From the NCBI GenBank assembly GCA_033002965.1, contig JAURVB010013184.1:111839-175838 (forward strand): a stretch of 64,000 bases of DNA, written 5' to 3'. The stretch comes from Piper betle. Its lineage: Eukaryota > Streptophyta > Magnoliopsida > Piperales > Piperaceae. The notes below the pieces were generated by a model, which saw only the letters and a list, made by a program, of their open reading frames with translations, made no database searches and was not told the DNA's origin. Within the stretch, counting starts at the first letter, position 1. Every line of letters starts with the position of its first letter. Shown here piece after piece: positions 36,968 through 49,485 of the stretch. A program made the translations under genes and the position numbers.

Positions 36968-36990
36968 AAGAAAAATGCAATTATTATATA
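36590..36990 (-). repeat. Right arm of the inverted repeat flanking the P450
   Basis: Reverse complement of the left arm at 32560-33000 by shared landmarks in order, including its own outer (TA)n tract. Several single-base differences and indels separate the two arms, so the pair is not recent. Confidence 0.82.
36932..36962. repeat. (TA)n microsatellite
   Basis: Dinucleotide run at the outer end of the right inverted arm. Confidence 0.95.
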
Positions 36991-37600
36991 GATCAAACTC
37001 CTTCCTCTCTGATTTCTAATAAATCAAGACAACACAACCACTGGGTTTTGATGGACCCTAGGTTTTCACGATGAAGCACTTCAAGAGTATTCAAGAAGAA
37101 GCTCTTATGATCTTGTGGGCGAGATTCAAAGTTTTGGAGAATATATGTCTCAACAACTGAGTTCCGAAGATATTTTGAAAGCTAAATGTTTGCACTCTAC
37201 CCGAAACTTGGACCGGTATGATTGGTTAAATAGTTTTTGCTTGTTATTTCCACAAACTATGCCAGAAGGTCTAAATTTCACGTTTTTCATGCATTTACAC
37301 GAGTAATTAGCGATATTTGGAAGTAAACACAAACATAAATCATTCATCTCTAATATGGATGGTTGCCGTCGTGTGCAGTCGATTCATCTCTAGATTAATC
37401 CGCAAATTTGTTAAGCTTAATTGATCTCCATCACTTAATATCACCTACATAAGCATGCAGAAAACCATTTTACATATCATTATTTAACTAGCTAAAAAAT
37501 AGTAGTTTTAAGCTAAATGGCCACAGTAATATATCAAATATTGAATGCACAAGCAGAGTTCGTGAAGCACGTGAGAAATTGTTCAGTATAACCTTACCCT
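36991..37600. other. Spacer, weak ORF at 37115
   Basis: The ORF at 37115-37306 (SFGEYMSQQLSSEDILKAKC) has no recognised family. The sequence is otherwise AT-rich and featureless. Confidence 0.4.
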
Positions 37601-38540
37601 ACTATCATCAACATAAGTAAGAGTGATGCCAACTAAACCAACACCTGAGCCAACCTGTTTTATCTTCTACCCAACCAGATAAACACAAGTCTAACACCTT
37701 CTCCAAGCCGACCATGTCTATAAATAGCTCCCTAACCCTCTGAAAAAACTCGGAACGGTGGAGAGAATCCTTCCCCGGCCACCGCTGGAGCATTGCCGCC
37801 GCTAGCCGAAGACGCCGCGAAGACCAAAAGGCCGGCGGAGCAAAAACGGGAGTATTTACATCCTTCTCTGGTGGAGCGAGACCAAGGAGGAAAACCTCGC
37901 CGGAGCCTTTCCACAACCTTGTTGGAGCCATCCCCTGTGACCAAAACTGTTGGCGGAGCCAGAGTCTGCCTTAACAACTCGCCAGAAAAAGCAGCGGCGA
38001 TATACCCTACCCCTATAGCCGAGACTTTCCGGCGAGACCGCTGGCGACTGCCGCCGTATTCGGTTACGGTACCGCCCCCAATCTACTCCCCTTGATAAGA
38101 CCAATTGATGTGAGTGGTCGCCAGGCCCTGCCGCATTCGTCAATGCCGTCGCCGGAACCCTATCTTGTCGGCGTTGCACCATGCTAGCTGGATCTATAGG
38201 GCTCGACTGGTTGGCCGTGTCCATACATGACGGACCCCGCCGAGACCAGATCAACCTTGTCGTGTCCGCTTTCTATTGATCCTGCCCGAAGTCATGTCTG
38301 GGACCCACCTAAGCTTTTGGCGCATCATACGCCATTGTACACCAGGTGTACTTAGATCCGGTCAGGTAGTTGCGCATCTCGGTCCAGTCGTCAACCCGAC
38401 CCAGTTCATCCATTTTTTCATTCAAACTGACCCAAATCCGGTCCGAGTCAACACTTCTTCAATCCGGGAATTATTCTAACATCTTTCCCGTGCTCCGTTT
38501 TGCACAAAATTTCGGCTCCCACCGTTTTTAAACGTTCCGG
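37601..38540 (+). other. GC-rich island with a TATA-like box, possible LTR or gene remnant
   Basis: A CTATAAATAG box at about 37719-37728 is followed by about 400 bases of CG-rich sequence (CCGCCG, CGGCGAG words) with open stretches on both strands, then mixed DNA to 38540. No domain is seen in any frame. The layout (TATA, then GC-rich leader) would suit the promoter and R region of an LTR, or the decayed 5' end of a gene. Confidence 0.35.
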
Positions 38541-39016
38541 ACGCAACTGTGGGATCTATTTTCTCATTGGAGCATCACCAAGACAAGTCTAAGCCTTGCA
38601 AAGTGTACCACAATTTAGAGAAAGGAATCACAAAGCAGCAAAATCCATTTTAATTGTAAATTGTGAAAATCATCAAATTATATATCGTGACCAGCGACTC
38701 ACCGTGGACTGACTCGTGGTTTCATATTGAACCACGTGAAACCATGTAAAAAATCTTTTTATGCTTCGTTGATTTTTAACTCAACTCACCCCCGCACACA
38801 ACCGTCTTAGCCTTCCATCGAGCAAAGGCGCATAAATTCATACACAAACAATAATATATATCAATAAATATTGGAGTATTAGTTTGCCACATTGTTTTCA
38901 ATATTATGTTGGTTACTATATGAGATTCTTGGCTCAAGCAGGTTAAATAGAGTTTAGAGTTCTACGTGCTATATGTTAAAATTACAAATAAAAATTTTTA
39001 TAAGCCATAGAAATGT
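38541..39016. other. AT-rich spacer
   Basis: Nothing recognised between the GC-rich island and the antisense LTR. Confidence 0.55.
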
Positions 39017-40485
39017 GTCATGAATATTATTACATTAGTAAACCAATCAGTTCTAATTGAATCAGTTTCATGACTGGCGTATTGAGCTGAGACCAACCGT
39101 ACGTTATAAGTGATGAAGGTCAAGTGTACCTAACTATATAATGATAACGTCAAAAAAATAATGAAAATGAGTTCTCAGAGTATATGATAGTATGCAATTT
39201 TTTTTATGTATTTGATCATAGGATTATTTTTAGCCTAGATAACGCAATAGGATGTGTTATATAGCATTTTTTGTGGGTTATTAGTTATAGAACATATCAT
39301 TTTGATGTTATGGTGTGCATTATATTTTATGGAATTTTTATATATTTTTTAGATTTTGTTTGAATATATTAGGAATTAATTATTATTTTTTACTAGAGTC
39401 GGCATCGAGTCAACTTTCATTTAGGAGATTGCCCCCGAGACCTCACCCCAACCCTTTCCTCCTCCCTAACCCTGACGCCGCACCCTGTCCTTGCCACCGA
39501 CCACCGCCGAGTCGTTGCTGTGGCGACCCTAGCCTTCTCGACCGCCGCCTGGCCTCCACGATGCCTTGAAGCCGCACCATAACACCACTCGTCCAGGCAC
39601 CAATTTGCAACTGCCCACATCATTCCGCCATCGCCGTGCGGCCAACGTCACTCCCTCAACTTAGTTGAGTTTCCCCCACACCTAGTGCTACTGCTGAAGC
39701 CAGTCAAGGGCCAATCGGACAAGCCATCTGACCCCAGCCAACTCGCCGCCACTGTCGGTGGCCATCTCCACCACTACCACCCTCACCACTACCACCATCG
39801 CGTCGAGCTCACCAAGAAGTGTGAAGTTTACAGGTACTTCACTATAATACTTGTCTAGACTTGAGGTTTTAAAGGGTACTGAAGGAGTATATCTGAGAGT
39901 ACTCGGCCTATGTACTTAGGGCCGTGAGTGATACAGAAGATGTAGACGGTTGAAAAAATGAAAATTGATTTTTCCTTTGCAAAGGATAGTTCTAAAGTTG
40001 CCAAAGAGTGAAATGAGCTAGAATGGGATGTTGTCGAGCTGAGGCCAACAACTCCTAATTAGCGCCCTTATGATAGATTCTATAAATAAGTATAAGAATG
40101 TTTTCATTTAATAGGAGAGTCAGCTCTCTTGTGCCAGTTTGTTATTAGTTATTTCTATACCAGTAATACTCATTAGTGCAATTTTCTATTATCTATGTAG
40201 GTGAGAATCTAGAGAACTGAACACTGTCGGGACTACGGAGGAGCAATAATATATCTTACACACATGTACCTGCCGAGGTTGACTGAGAATGCAATGTAAT
40301 AAATTATTGTGAATGGTGGTAAATGAATGCATTAATGTCTGATTGAATGAAATGATCTATGTGTCATATTGTTATGATTTGAAATGAACAGAATAAGCTA
40401 ATGGGGTTGAGACCCAATTTAAGATGAAGAAAATAATGATAATTGAGATGTTGAGAGAAAATATCATGTTTTTTATTGTTAAGGG

Positions 40486-40527
<42 letters not shown>

Positions 40528-40700
40528 CTTGTTAATGAAAAGTTAGTCTATATTGCACTTTTTAGGAGAGACTTTGTCCGTTTTATTTTTAAAATGGTTT
40601 TTTTCTTTGAATTTTCCACTTGTTTGGTTTGCTTTGCATCTGAATGCATATCATAGCATTTATTTAGAATAACGTTAAAAACCTAAGCATCTCATCTACA
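39017..40700 (-). mobile_element. LTR family B, antisense copy
   Basis: Read in reverse it follows family B: 3' end (39017-39370, including rtcagtttcatgac, gggttattagttatagaacat), GC-rich part (39415-39830), the GAGTACTCGG block near 39895, gtctcaacccc (40405-40415 in reverse), the (TA)n tract at 40487-40525 and gtctctcctaaaa near 40565. The terminal TGTAACACC end is not recognisable. Its closest alignment is to copies A and B. Confidence 0.65.
40487..40525. repeat. (TA)n microsatellite
   Basis: Dinucleotide run within the antisense LTR family B copy. Confidence 0.95.
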
Positions 40701-41940
40701 TGATGTAATTAGGAGTTGTTAGTAGTATTTTTTAGGTTTCTTTCATTAGTATTCTTCTTTATTTCATATGACTCATCCAACTTATTAATTTGTTCGATGA
40801 TAGAAGTGTTCGTTATTTTTCTTTGTTTGATAATATAATATAAGGGATTCTATAGGTGTCTTTATTGTGAGTTGAGTTGTGAATATTTTTCCCTATATAA
40901 TTTTTGTGTAACTCCTAACTTTGATTTTGATGATGCTTAGATGATGTTTATGTTATTATTAATACAATTGAAGAAAGTGATATAGAATTCTAGTATAGAT
41001 TTTCTTGAGGCGAAATCATAGGTAACCTGTCATGATAGAAGTGATGTAGGTGAGTTTGTTAACCAAGTCCTTTCAAGCTACCCTTTATTTATCCTTGTTG
41101 TAGCCAATTTTGAGCACTAAAGTTAACATGTTCTGCTTGTTGTCCTATGATAATAACAGACTTAGCCTTTATTTCATTTTATATTTTTCTTATTTGTTAA
41201 TTGTCCTAACCTAAAACCTTAGTGATTGATTTTTCCAAGGTTGGAATGAATTGATTACTAAATGAGAATGATATCTTGGGGTATGAAGGAGTTGGGAAAA
41301 AAATGAAAAAACAAATTTTATGAAGTGTTGAAATTTTATAAGTCAAAGAAAAGAATATGAAAAAGGAGTTGAAAAAAGGGGGGGGGAGGAAGTGTTACGT
41401 GATTATTGTAGCAATTATATGTTTTTGGAAGCAGAATGTAAATGATTGGATGACATTGTTGTTGACAAGGATTTAAATTAATTTGTTTCAAGCTTGGAAA
41501 GAGTCTTGAGCTAGGGTTTATTATTTTTTATCTTGATATCAATTTTTAGCCTTTAGCCTAGCCCCATTACAACCTAAAAAGTCCTATTGATCTTGATTGA
41601 CAAGGTACTTATATTAATGGAGAGAAAATTGATACTTAAACTTATAGAGAATTTGATTTTATTGTATCAGATTATGGTATAAGCTGATTCTAAACTCATT
41701 TGAAAGATAAGTTTGGGAGTTTTATTATCTTTTCGTATTGGGAAATATGTTTGCACCTTGATTTTGGAATTGGATATCTTCTGAATTTTGAAATGTTATT
41801 ATTTGATTTCAAGGAATAATATTCGTGCACTAATGATAAGTTATAAATTGATTTGTTGGATGGGTTGTGTAGAGTGGAAGAAATGAGTCTGAGACTAGTT
41901 TAGGTTTTGCTCGGGACTAACAAAATTTCAAATTTGGGGG
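40701..41940 (+). mobile_element. 3' non-coding internal region of an Athila/Tat-like Ty3/gypsy element
   Basis: AT-rich sequence without a long ORF ends in the phrase tgctcgggactaacaaaattt and the polypurine tract atttggggg directly before TGTGATACC at 41941. That arrangement is typical of the long non-coding stretch after pol in Athila/Tat-type elements. A G-run (9 or more G) lies near 41379. Confidence 0.5.
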
Positions 41941-43249
41941 TGTGATACCTCTGTAAAAGAGTTATTCTTCTTTGCATTTTATATTGAATTTTTGTCATGT
42001 TTAGAGTGATTTTTATTTTAATTTTATTAATTTAAAATTTTATTAGATATTATTAATAATGCGAGAAATTATTGTGATTTTGGTGTAAAGTGTTAATTAA
42101 TGTTGTTTTAACAAGGTATAAGAATTAAAAGACAATCCAAAATGAATTTGAGGTGAAATCGGTCCAAAACGCATAACTTGGAAACTGTAACCGAACGCAA
42201 AGCACTTGAGTGCTGGCATTTTGGTTAAGTAAATTTTATAACCGAGAGCGAAGTGCTCGAGCACCTGAATTTAGAGCGCTCGAGCGCCGGTGGCGGAAAA
42301 CAACTTTTCAGCATTTCGGGATTTTATGGTGGACCCCACTTGAAATATTTAGGTGGATGCTTTATAAACTTGATTAGAGTTTTAAAGAAAGAGGAACAAT
42401 ATTGGACGGCTAAGGGACGACACGAAAGACGAGAATGAACGACGAAGAAGTTGGATTAGAAGAAGAAGAATGCTTTCTCAAAAAGAGTTTTTCTTATTTT
42501 GATTTAGTTTTCTTTGTAATTAAATGATGTCTCTCATATCACGTATGAATATCTTGACTTAATCGAAGATTCTATCGAGTAAACTCTTTTCTAGGATTTT
42601 CAATGACACCTAGTGCATTGATTAATAAAGGTTATTAATTTTTATCTATGTGATTGTGATGTTGGATCATCTATTTTATTCTATTTTTAATGCTATCATT
42701 AGACTGGCCACCTATTGTTAGATCTAGAGATTTGATAAGATTAAATTTCTCAATGAATAAAATAATCTTTATTCATCTGTTTTAGGTGATTTACATGTGA
42801 GATAGAGATATACTCATATGTCTTGGGTAATTGTTAAATGCAGAACTTAAAGTATCATTTTGCATACACAATTTCATAGAAATATAAAAATTGGATGCAA
42901 GTAATAAATTTATGGTGAATTGAGAGATGTCATGAATAATTAATTCTCTTGCGTAATGATCCAAATGTGCAATTCATAGGTAGAAGTTATAAATTTAATC
43001 ATATAAAGCACTAGTTAAAATTGAAAATCCTAATTTGTCATTTTGAAGTTAATATTTAATTTAAATATTGTATTTTAGATTAGTTTAGCCTTAATCCATA
43101 ATTTAATCACTCTTTGAATTCATTTCTATATAAGTATAGTTAATTAAATTAGTTTTAGTAATTGAAAATTTCTAGTAATAATTCCTCGTGATGAATATAC
43201 TTTCTATCACTTTTATTACTTGATTTGTCACGTGCACTTGTGCTAGCAC
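41941..43249 (+). mobile_element. Athila/Tat-like LTR
   Basis: It starts TGTGATACCTCTGTAAAAGAG right after the polypurine tract. The body has the repeated motif gtgctcgagcacc / gcgctcgagcgcc (42200-42290) and about 850 AT-rich bases. A right LTR end is not clear, because the sequence runs into an inverted copy of the LTR start. Confidence 0.5.
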
Positions 43250-43488
43250 TCTGCTTGTAGAGTTTCTAGGTTACACGTTTTGGCCCGATTTCACGCCGAA
43301 TTTATTTATACTCTGTTAAAACAATATTAATTAGCATTTTCTACACCAAAATCACAATAATTTCTTGCATTATTAATAATATCTAATAAAATTTTAAACT
43401 AATAAAATTGAAATAAAAATCACTCGAAACATGACAAAAACTTAATATAAAATACAAAAAATAATAACTCTTTTATAAAGTTATCACT
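43250..43488 (-). mobile_element. Inverted copy of the first 240 bases of the Athila-like LTR
   Basis: The reverse complement aligns with 41941-42195 almost without gaps (taaaagagttatt, ttttgtcatgttt.gagtga, ttaaaattttattagata, ttattgtgattttggtgta, tgttttaaca). The element therefore ends in long inverted repeats. Confidence 0.8.
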
Positions 43489-43675
43489 ACGCATCATATG
43501 TGTGCATCACCATTTTGAGACGTTGAGATTAGATTCCGTTCGGTTTAACTAAATTAACTAAATTTGTGAATAGTTCAATCACCGGGAGTATTTTCGGTTT
43601 TGTTAATGGGTAAACCGAAATAGGGTAGTACATATAAACTATATATTTAATTTAAACCTTTTTTTAGTTGGTTTC

Positions 43676-43681
<6 letters not shown>

Positions 43682-43717
<36 letters not shown>
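43682..43717. repeat. (TA)n microsatellite
   Basis: Uninterrupted TA dinucleotides. Confidence 0.95.
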
Positions 43718-43720
<3 letters not shown>

Positions 43721-43789
43721 TGTAGGATACATAAGTAGGTGGTTGATAAATTTATCTTTCTTGATATTATTATCACTTATTTTTAAATT

Positions 43790-43990
43790 TTAAAAAGATG
43801 CATGATTTAATAAATATTTTAAAATTAATTTTTATTACAATTACTATGGTAATTAAGATAAAAGGGTTAGAAATATTAGATTGTGTTAAAATTTTATAAT
43901 TATCCTTATTATTTATTATTTTATTTATTGATATAATTTTTAAATTGTAAAACTTACTAAATTATTCAAAATAAAATGTGTAGCTCATAT
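43790..43990 (+). repeat. AT-rich MITE-like dispersed repeat, copy 2
   Basis: Same ordered blocks as at 2590-2830 (attacaattacta.ggtaattaagat, aaaattttataattat, tattatttatt, aaattattcaaaataaaatgt). Confidence 0.55.
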
Positions 43991-44229
43991 ATATATATAT
44001 ATGGTATATGAGGTGTAGCTCATGTGCACATGACTCTAATTAAAACGGTACGAACACTAGCAATACCATATGTGACATCTTTTGTATAATTCTACCTATT
44101 TGAAGAAAGCATAGATATGTAGAACGGGTACCATGCATGCGCATAGTCACGAATCAACAATACCCATGTTCCTCCTTTATGAACATGTGAAGGAGACGAA
44201 GCATCTAATACCTTCTCGTGGGCATCTTC

Positions 44230-44450
44230 ACTTCGAACCATCCCTTTTGAAAGCTGGTATTGGATGGTTCGCAGCTCCCTCCCATGTCTCCACCATCACC
44301 TCAAAAGGCTAAAAGCAATCACACAAGCGGAAAAAGGGCGAGCAGGAGAGCATGAGCAAACAGTTAGCTTTATACTTAGCTCTGAATGTGGATTGAAATG
44401 GGTAAAAGCTGGTTGCTTCACATTTCAAGTTTCAACTCATCCTTTTTTGC
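44230..44450 (+). repeat. Duplicated segment, copy 1 (direct copy at 46.97-47.18 kb)
   Basis: Shared phrases in order are tggatggttcgcagctcc, ccatgtctccaccatc, caaa.agctaaaagcaa.cacacaa, catgagcaaac, gatgtggat, gggtaaa, ttcacattt. About 200 bases match at moderate identity. ORFs through it are not conserved between the copies, so no gene is called. Confidence 0.65.
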
Positions 44451-46969
44451 TACCAAATATATTAATACATCACCTCTCTCTGGGGCTCCAATATCGGCCT
44501 GCCTCCCATCAGATTCAGCCGTTGCCTGTGATATAGCTGACTCTTTTGATCCAATCAATATAATATCTATTTTATTCATTATATTTGTTTTTTACCTAAA
44601 TTCAAATATCTGAACCCGTATACAATCCAATGCCAAATATTATATTCTTTTCATTTATATTCATATCCAATTCAAATCCATCAAACCTGTATTTAATCCG
44701 GTCCAATAAAAGGTGTACATAATATAAATTTAATAAGAAAATGATAATAAAGTAATAAAAATTGTCATATTTAATATTTAAAACGTAAATTTATATGAAT
44801 TGGATCACCTGAGCCTCCAGTAATATTGTACTTAAATATTTTCAGAAAAATAATATATATCCAATTAACAGTTTGAACATTTATTCAATCCAAACTAGTT
44901 TGGGTCGGATCTAAACCGGTTAGATATGAACAAGAATTGTGGGTATCAGATGCCCGAACTCATCCCGAACAAAAACATGGACATTATTTCTTTTTTCTTG
45001 GATAAAACGGGTCCATTATTAGGTTACACCATTAACATCTATGTCACCAATACGATAATTAATTATTTGCATTGCAACAATATCCCACCCTTGTTATAGT
45101 CTGGGTTTTTTATCAACTTGGCGAGAATCTGTATATATTGCAACGAGTGGTGGACAATACAATGCTTCAAGCCCAAGATGCTGGCCAAGACCATTGGAAC
45201 CTTTCCTCCATAAAAGAGGCGAACATTGCATGTGTATATGCAGTAACAAATAATTATTTCCTAGATAAATTCTAATTTTATAGATAAATATTTATGAAAT
45301 AATGAGATTGACACCGATTTTTGAAGATTGATTCTAATTAAATGAGAAGATAAATTATAATAATTTGATTTATTTTCTTTTATTTTTAGTCAATTTTTGT
45401 ACTTTTTAACTGTGTAAGATTTTGAGTTCTCCCATTTTATTAATAAATACTATCAAAAGATTCTAGAACCTATCAAAAGAAATAGTGGGATGGCTACGGA
45501 TTGTTGCTTGGTTTAAATTTTATTTATTTATCTTCTAATTTGAATTGTATATATTATTGGTCGAATTGATTAGTCATTTTTATTTACCACATACTTTTTT
45601 TGTATAATTTATGTATACCAAAATATTGTTTTAATTAATACAAATATTTATAATTTTTTAATTTATGCATATAATAAAATGTATTAATATTTGATTTACT
45701 AGTTCACAATTATTACAAGTCCCAATATTTTGTCATTTTGGTTAAACTTTATGAAAACAATAATCCAATGTAAATGTCTATAAAAAAGGTAATTCAAAGC
45801 TCACTTCATTTGATGCCAAGCCGAACTTTTAATCGAATTTTTACTAGTTGAATATCAAGCTAAGCCAATTTTAATTTAAACAAACCCTACAGGTGAACTT
45901 AATTAACATGGTCAGCATTCATGGTAGCAAAGCACGCTCTTATAAATTAATAGTGCTAACAAAGCACATCTGCTTCACCATAACTAGAACAAACCAACCT
46001 CTTAATCTTAATTATATCCCTTAATGTAGAGCACGAAGTATCTAACTATTTGACCTTTCTATTCCACAACTCATGAGTTGGTACCCTTTCTCTTCCTCCG
46101 TTCATAGAACACGCCTGCTTTCCTTAATACTTCAAAACCAGGGTTCATTCTCTCAATTTTGAATCAATATTGTTAATCAATTAAAAATTGGTTGAAGTTC
46201 TATTGCAGGTGTGCCTCACACAAGTCAAAAGAAGAGCCCCCAATCTTTGAGTTGACCAGAGATTAGGGAACATAGAAGGGTATTTAACCGACCATCATAT
46301 TAGATACTTAAGAGTAGGTACCCTTTTCAAATCCCATACGTTTGTACCATTTTAATTTATACTAATTTTTTTAATATGAAATTTTCTTAAAACCTTGTTT
46401 TTTTTATTGTAAACTGCAGTGTTTTAACAGGTATTTAATTACATATATATTGACCACAAAAAATACTTTTAATGTTTAATAAAATATTTTATATATAATT
46501 TTAAATTTTGGTTAAACTCTATTCGATATGATTGAAGTAAATATATTCTGAGTATAAATAATTCTGAAGACTACCGTAAAAAACAAAGAGTTGGTAGAGA
46601 ATCTGGTCGGGGACAATATTGCTATCATATTATGATAACGCACGTCTTCTTCCTTTGTTTATGATGAGCAGCCAGTGACGGCCCCCTTGAAAATTGGCAT
46701 CTCTGTCTTCCTTTCAAGTGGGGGTGGGTGCCTCATGACCGATGATTCCCAAAAGCCAAACCTTCCCAAAGCTCACTCCTTATTCGGCCCATCAAGCTAT
46801 CCTTTTTGCTAATGCAAACATGCATCATCCTAACATATTTTTGTTCTTGAAGAATAAATTTTAGTCTGATCTCTATATATAGATAATATGGTGCACAAAG
46901 CCAACCAAACTTCTTTCTTTCAACTGTACATGCACAAGAAAGCCGAACCTACTTTGTAATCTTTTTTCT
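44451..46969. other. AT-rich intergenic region
   Basis: Only short ORFs with no family pattern (44264-44613 and 45072-45275). Nothing else recognised. Confidence 0.6.
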
Positions 46970-47180
46970 GCAGCATCTTCCCTATGCAACACCGCACTTT
47001 GAAATATTTTTGGATGGCTCACAGCTCCTCTTCCATCTCCACCATCGACTCAAACAGTTAAAGCACCACACACAGCAGAAAAAGGTCACCCATAACATGA
47101 GCAAACTTTCTCTTAAGTTGCACTAGATGTGGATGATATTGGGTAAAGGTCATTTCACATTTCCCGTTTCAATGACGATA
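46970..47180 (+). repeat. Duplicated segment, copy 2 (matches 44.23-44.45 kb)
   Basis: It has tggatggctcacagctcc, ccatctccaccatcgactcaaa, acagcagaaaaaggt, catgagcaaac, tagatgtggat, gggtaaa, tttcacattt, in the same order as copy 1. It abuts the other duplicated segment at 47.19 kb. Confidence 0.65.
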
Positions 47181-47189
47181 TATCTGATC

Positions 47190-47615
47190 TCCCTACTCTG
47201 CAATCATGCACTGCCCGTGAACAACTTTCCTCTATGTCAGCAGTAAGCATATCAAGATTTGGCATTGAATTAGCACAACACTGAGAAAAAAATGTGTGTA
47301 TCTTTTCTGGGTCTTTGCTCCTTTGGGTCCATGATGCTGGTATGGACTTTTGTAACTTTCTTTGAAGGTGGCGTATTAAAAGCCATGGTACCCATCCATC
47401 AACGCAATCAAGCTTTCGCTGTCGATGGGTGTCCCCGCAGCAGCCATAGAGGTCCAAGTAGCCGCCATGGACGTTTCTGTGCTCATCTGATGCCGTCCAT
47501 TTGCCCATGAATCATAATGTTTGGAGCGTACAATGAAAGCAGGTCATGGTTTGATTCCACGTTTTGCGTTGTAATCAGGGATTGATCGCTTGTCAAGTGT
47601 CAATTTCGACTATGA
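47190..47615 (-). repeat. Dispersed duplicated segment, copy 2 (inverted relative to 35.6 kb)
   Basis: Reverse complement of 35570-35950 as described there. Its open frame on the minus strand also starts MGKWTASDE but ends differently. Confidence 0.78.
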
Positions 47616-49445
47616 CCCAGAAAATGGGAAGGGGGCTGCTTGGTTTTCCACGAGTTTCCAGAACGGCAATGGAGTTCAATTTGAAGCTTTGAAGAGGATT
47701 GATTTTCCCATTTTACAGTTTTAGAATTATGTTTTTACTCTAAAAATTTTCATATGGATTTCACTTTAAAATTTTCCACGGCTAGTCCGTGAACAGCCGG
47801 CCATCATATCGTTCTAATTAAAAGTTCTCGATTCATCAGTAATAATAAATAAGCTAAATTTTATAAATGACTTTTTATTAATATGTTTAATCTAAATAAA
47901 ATGTAAAATAATACATATATATTTACCTTAAATTACATAATAGAAAATATAGAGCATAGATTGGAAATCATTATTGTCTACGGCTTAAACCACCGCCTTT
48001 AGAGTTAATCACTCTTTTCACCGTCAAAGCGTCGTGTCCGAGCATCTGAACAATAAAATATCAATTCAAAAACTAATATTTTTGGCACTGACAGTGAGGC
48101 ACATATATTTATAAAGCATGAAAATTTGTCGTTATAAAATAAATGGTAATATTTTTTTGCTGATTAAGATTGTAACCCATAAAATAAGGTTATAATGTTT
48201 ACCCAATAATTGGGTTAATTAATAATTTCTAACAAAATAAATTTATGGTTAATTTTTCGTGTCAAATAATAATAGTTATCAAAACATATTTTTTTAAATT
48301 TAACTAAATTAATATTTTAAAATAAAGTATTATTAATTTTAAGGTAAAAATATATATATTGGTTTTATATAGTTATTTATTTTAAAATAGCATAAAATAA
48401 ATAACTGTGAGTCAATTTTATTTTGACTCGGCTCTATAATATGTTTAATTAAATATTAAATTCCAAAATTTTAAATTATGTTTTATTTACCTTAAAGAGT
48501 GTATTAGACCCGGGGCGCATGCGTCTTATCCGACCGGGAGAATGCGTGCAATTGCGCATGCAGACAAGGAGGACAAGTACGTACCAACCAACCAAAACAC
48601 TAGTACGTCATGAAGCACGCAGGGTCTTTTTGTACCCTTGGTAAAAGTTTCTACAACCTGCTAGAGCAAGATGGCGTTCTACATCACTATACACTCAAAC
48701 ATAGCAAGTTAAAACCTAGAAAGTTAAATTATATTATGACATAATATTTATGGCCAAATCTGATCGGAGTAGACGAAGCCATTCCTAATAAATGACAGCG
48801 GCTTTACCCCAACCAAATCTAATTAACCAAGGTTCTTAGCAATATTATTAGCAAATGTGAAAAAATCTTCACTTCAAACCTGAAATATATAATTAACAAC
48901 TTAAGATTGGACTCACCAAGCAAAAAATCAACCAAACTTACATAATGAGAGTAGGCATTTTTTGTTGCTTTGGAGGTTGAGCCCGTCACACACCACGCCA
49001 CACATAATTAAAGAACATCACAATGTCAAACTTATTGTAGAAGTATTCCTCACCAATCAAAGTTGACAATATACTCTCTGCTCCAAGCATCATTTTGCTC
49101 CTTGCCGTAAACCTCGAGCACCTCCAAGGAGACTGTTTTGTATTGGATTGAAACTCTATTTTCAGGTGCCATGGCAGGTCAAAAAGGAGCTCCCCAATTA
49201 TAGAAGAAAGACTAGCCATTAGCAAACGTGAAGGGGCAAAAGCTTAGATGTGGAGGGCAGGTGGTAGGTAACGAAGACGGCAAGATGGACAGTTGTATCG
49301 TGCATGCGGACGGAGTCCATCCTGTCAAATATGACCCAATTGGACACTTCATTGTTTAATGAACAGCAATCGTATTGGATGTAGTGCAGCTTGGTAGCGC
49401 CTTTGTCGTGAGTAAAAAATAGGCCCCACACTAATGAGGCTATTT

Positions 49446-49485
<40 letters not shown>

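Larger units (their letters stand above)
43489..44229. other. AT-rich spacer with MITE-like repeat
   Basis: It contains a (TA)n run at 43682-43717 and a MITE-like copy at about 43790-43990. No gene. Confidence 0.6.

Noticed and set aside
36215..37306. ORFs at 36215-36448 and 37115-37306 as small genes
   Set aside because: Unsupported by family similarity or splice structure, and located in repeat-rich DNA.
48819..49431. Head-to-tail minus-strand ORFs that might be exons of one gene
   Set aside because: No recognisable domain and no convincing splice sites joining them; kept only as a note in the spacer entry.
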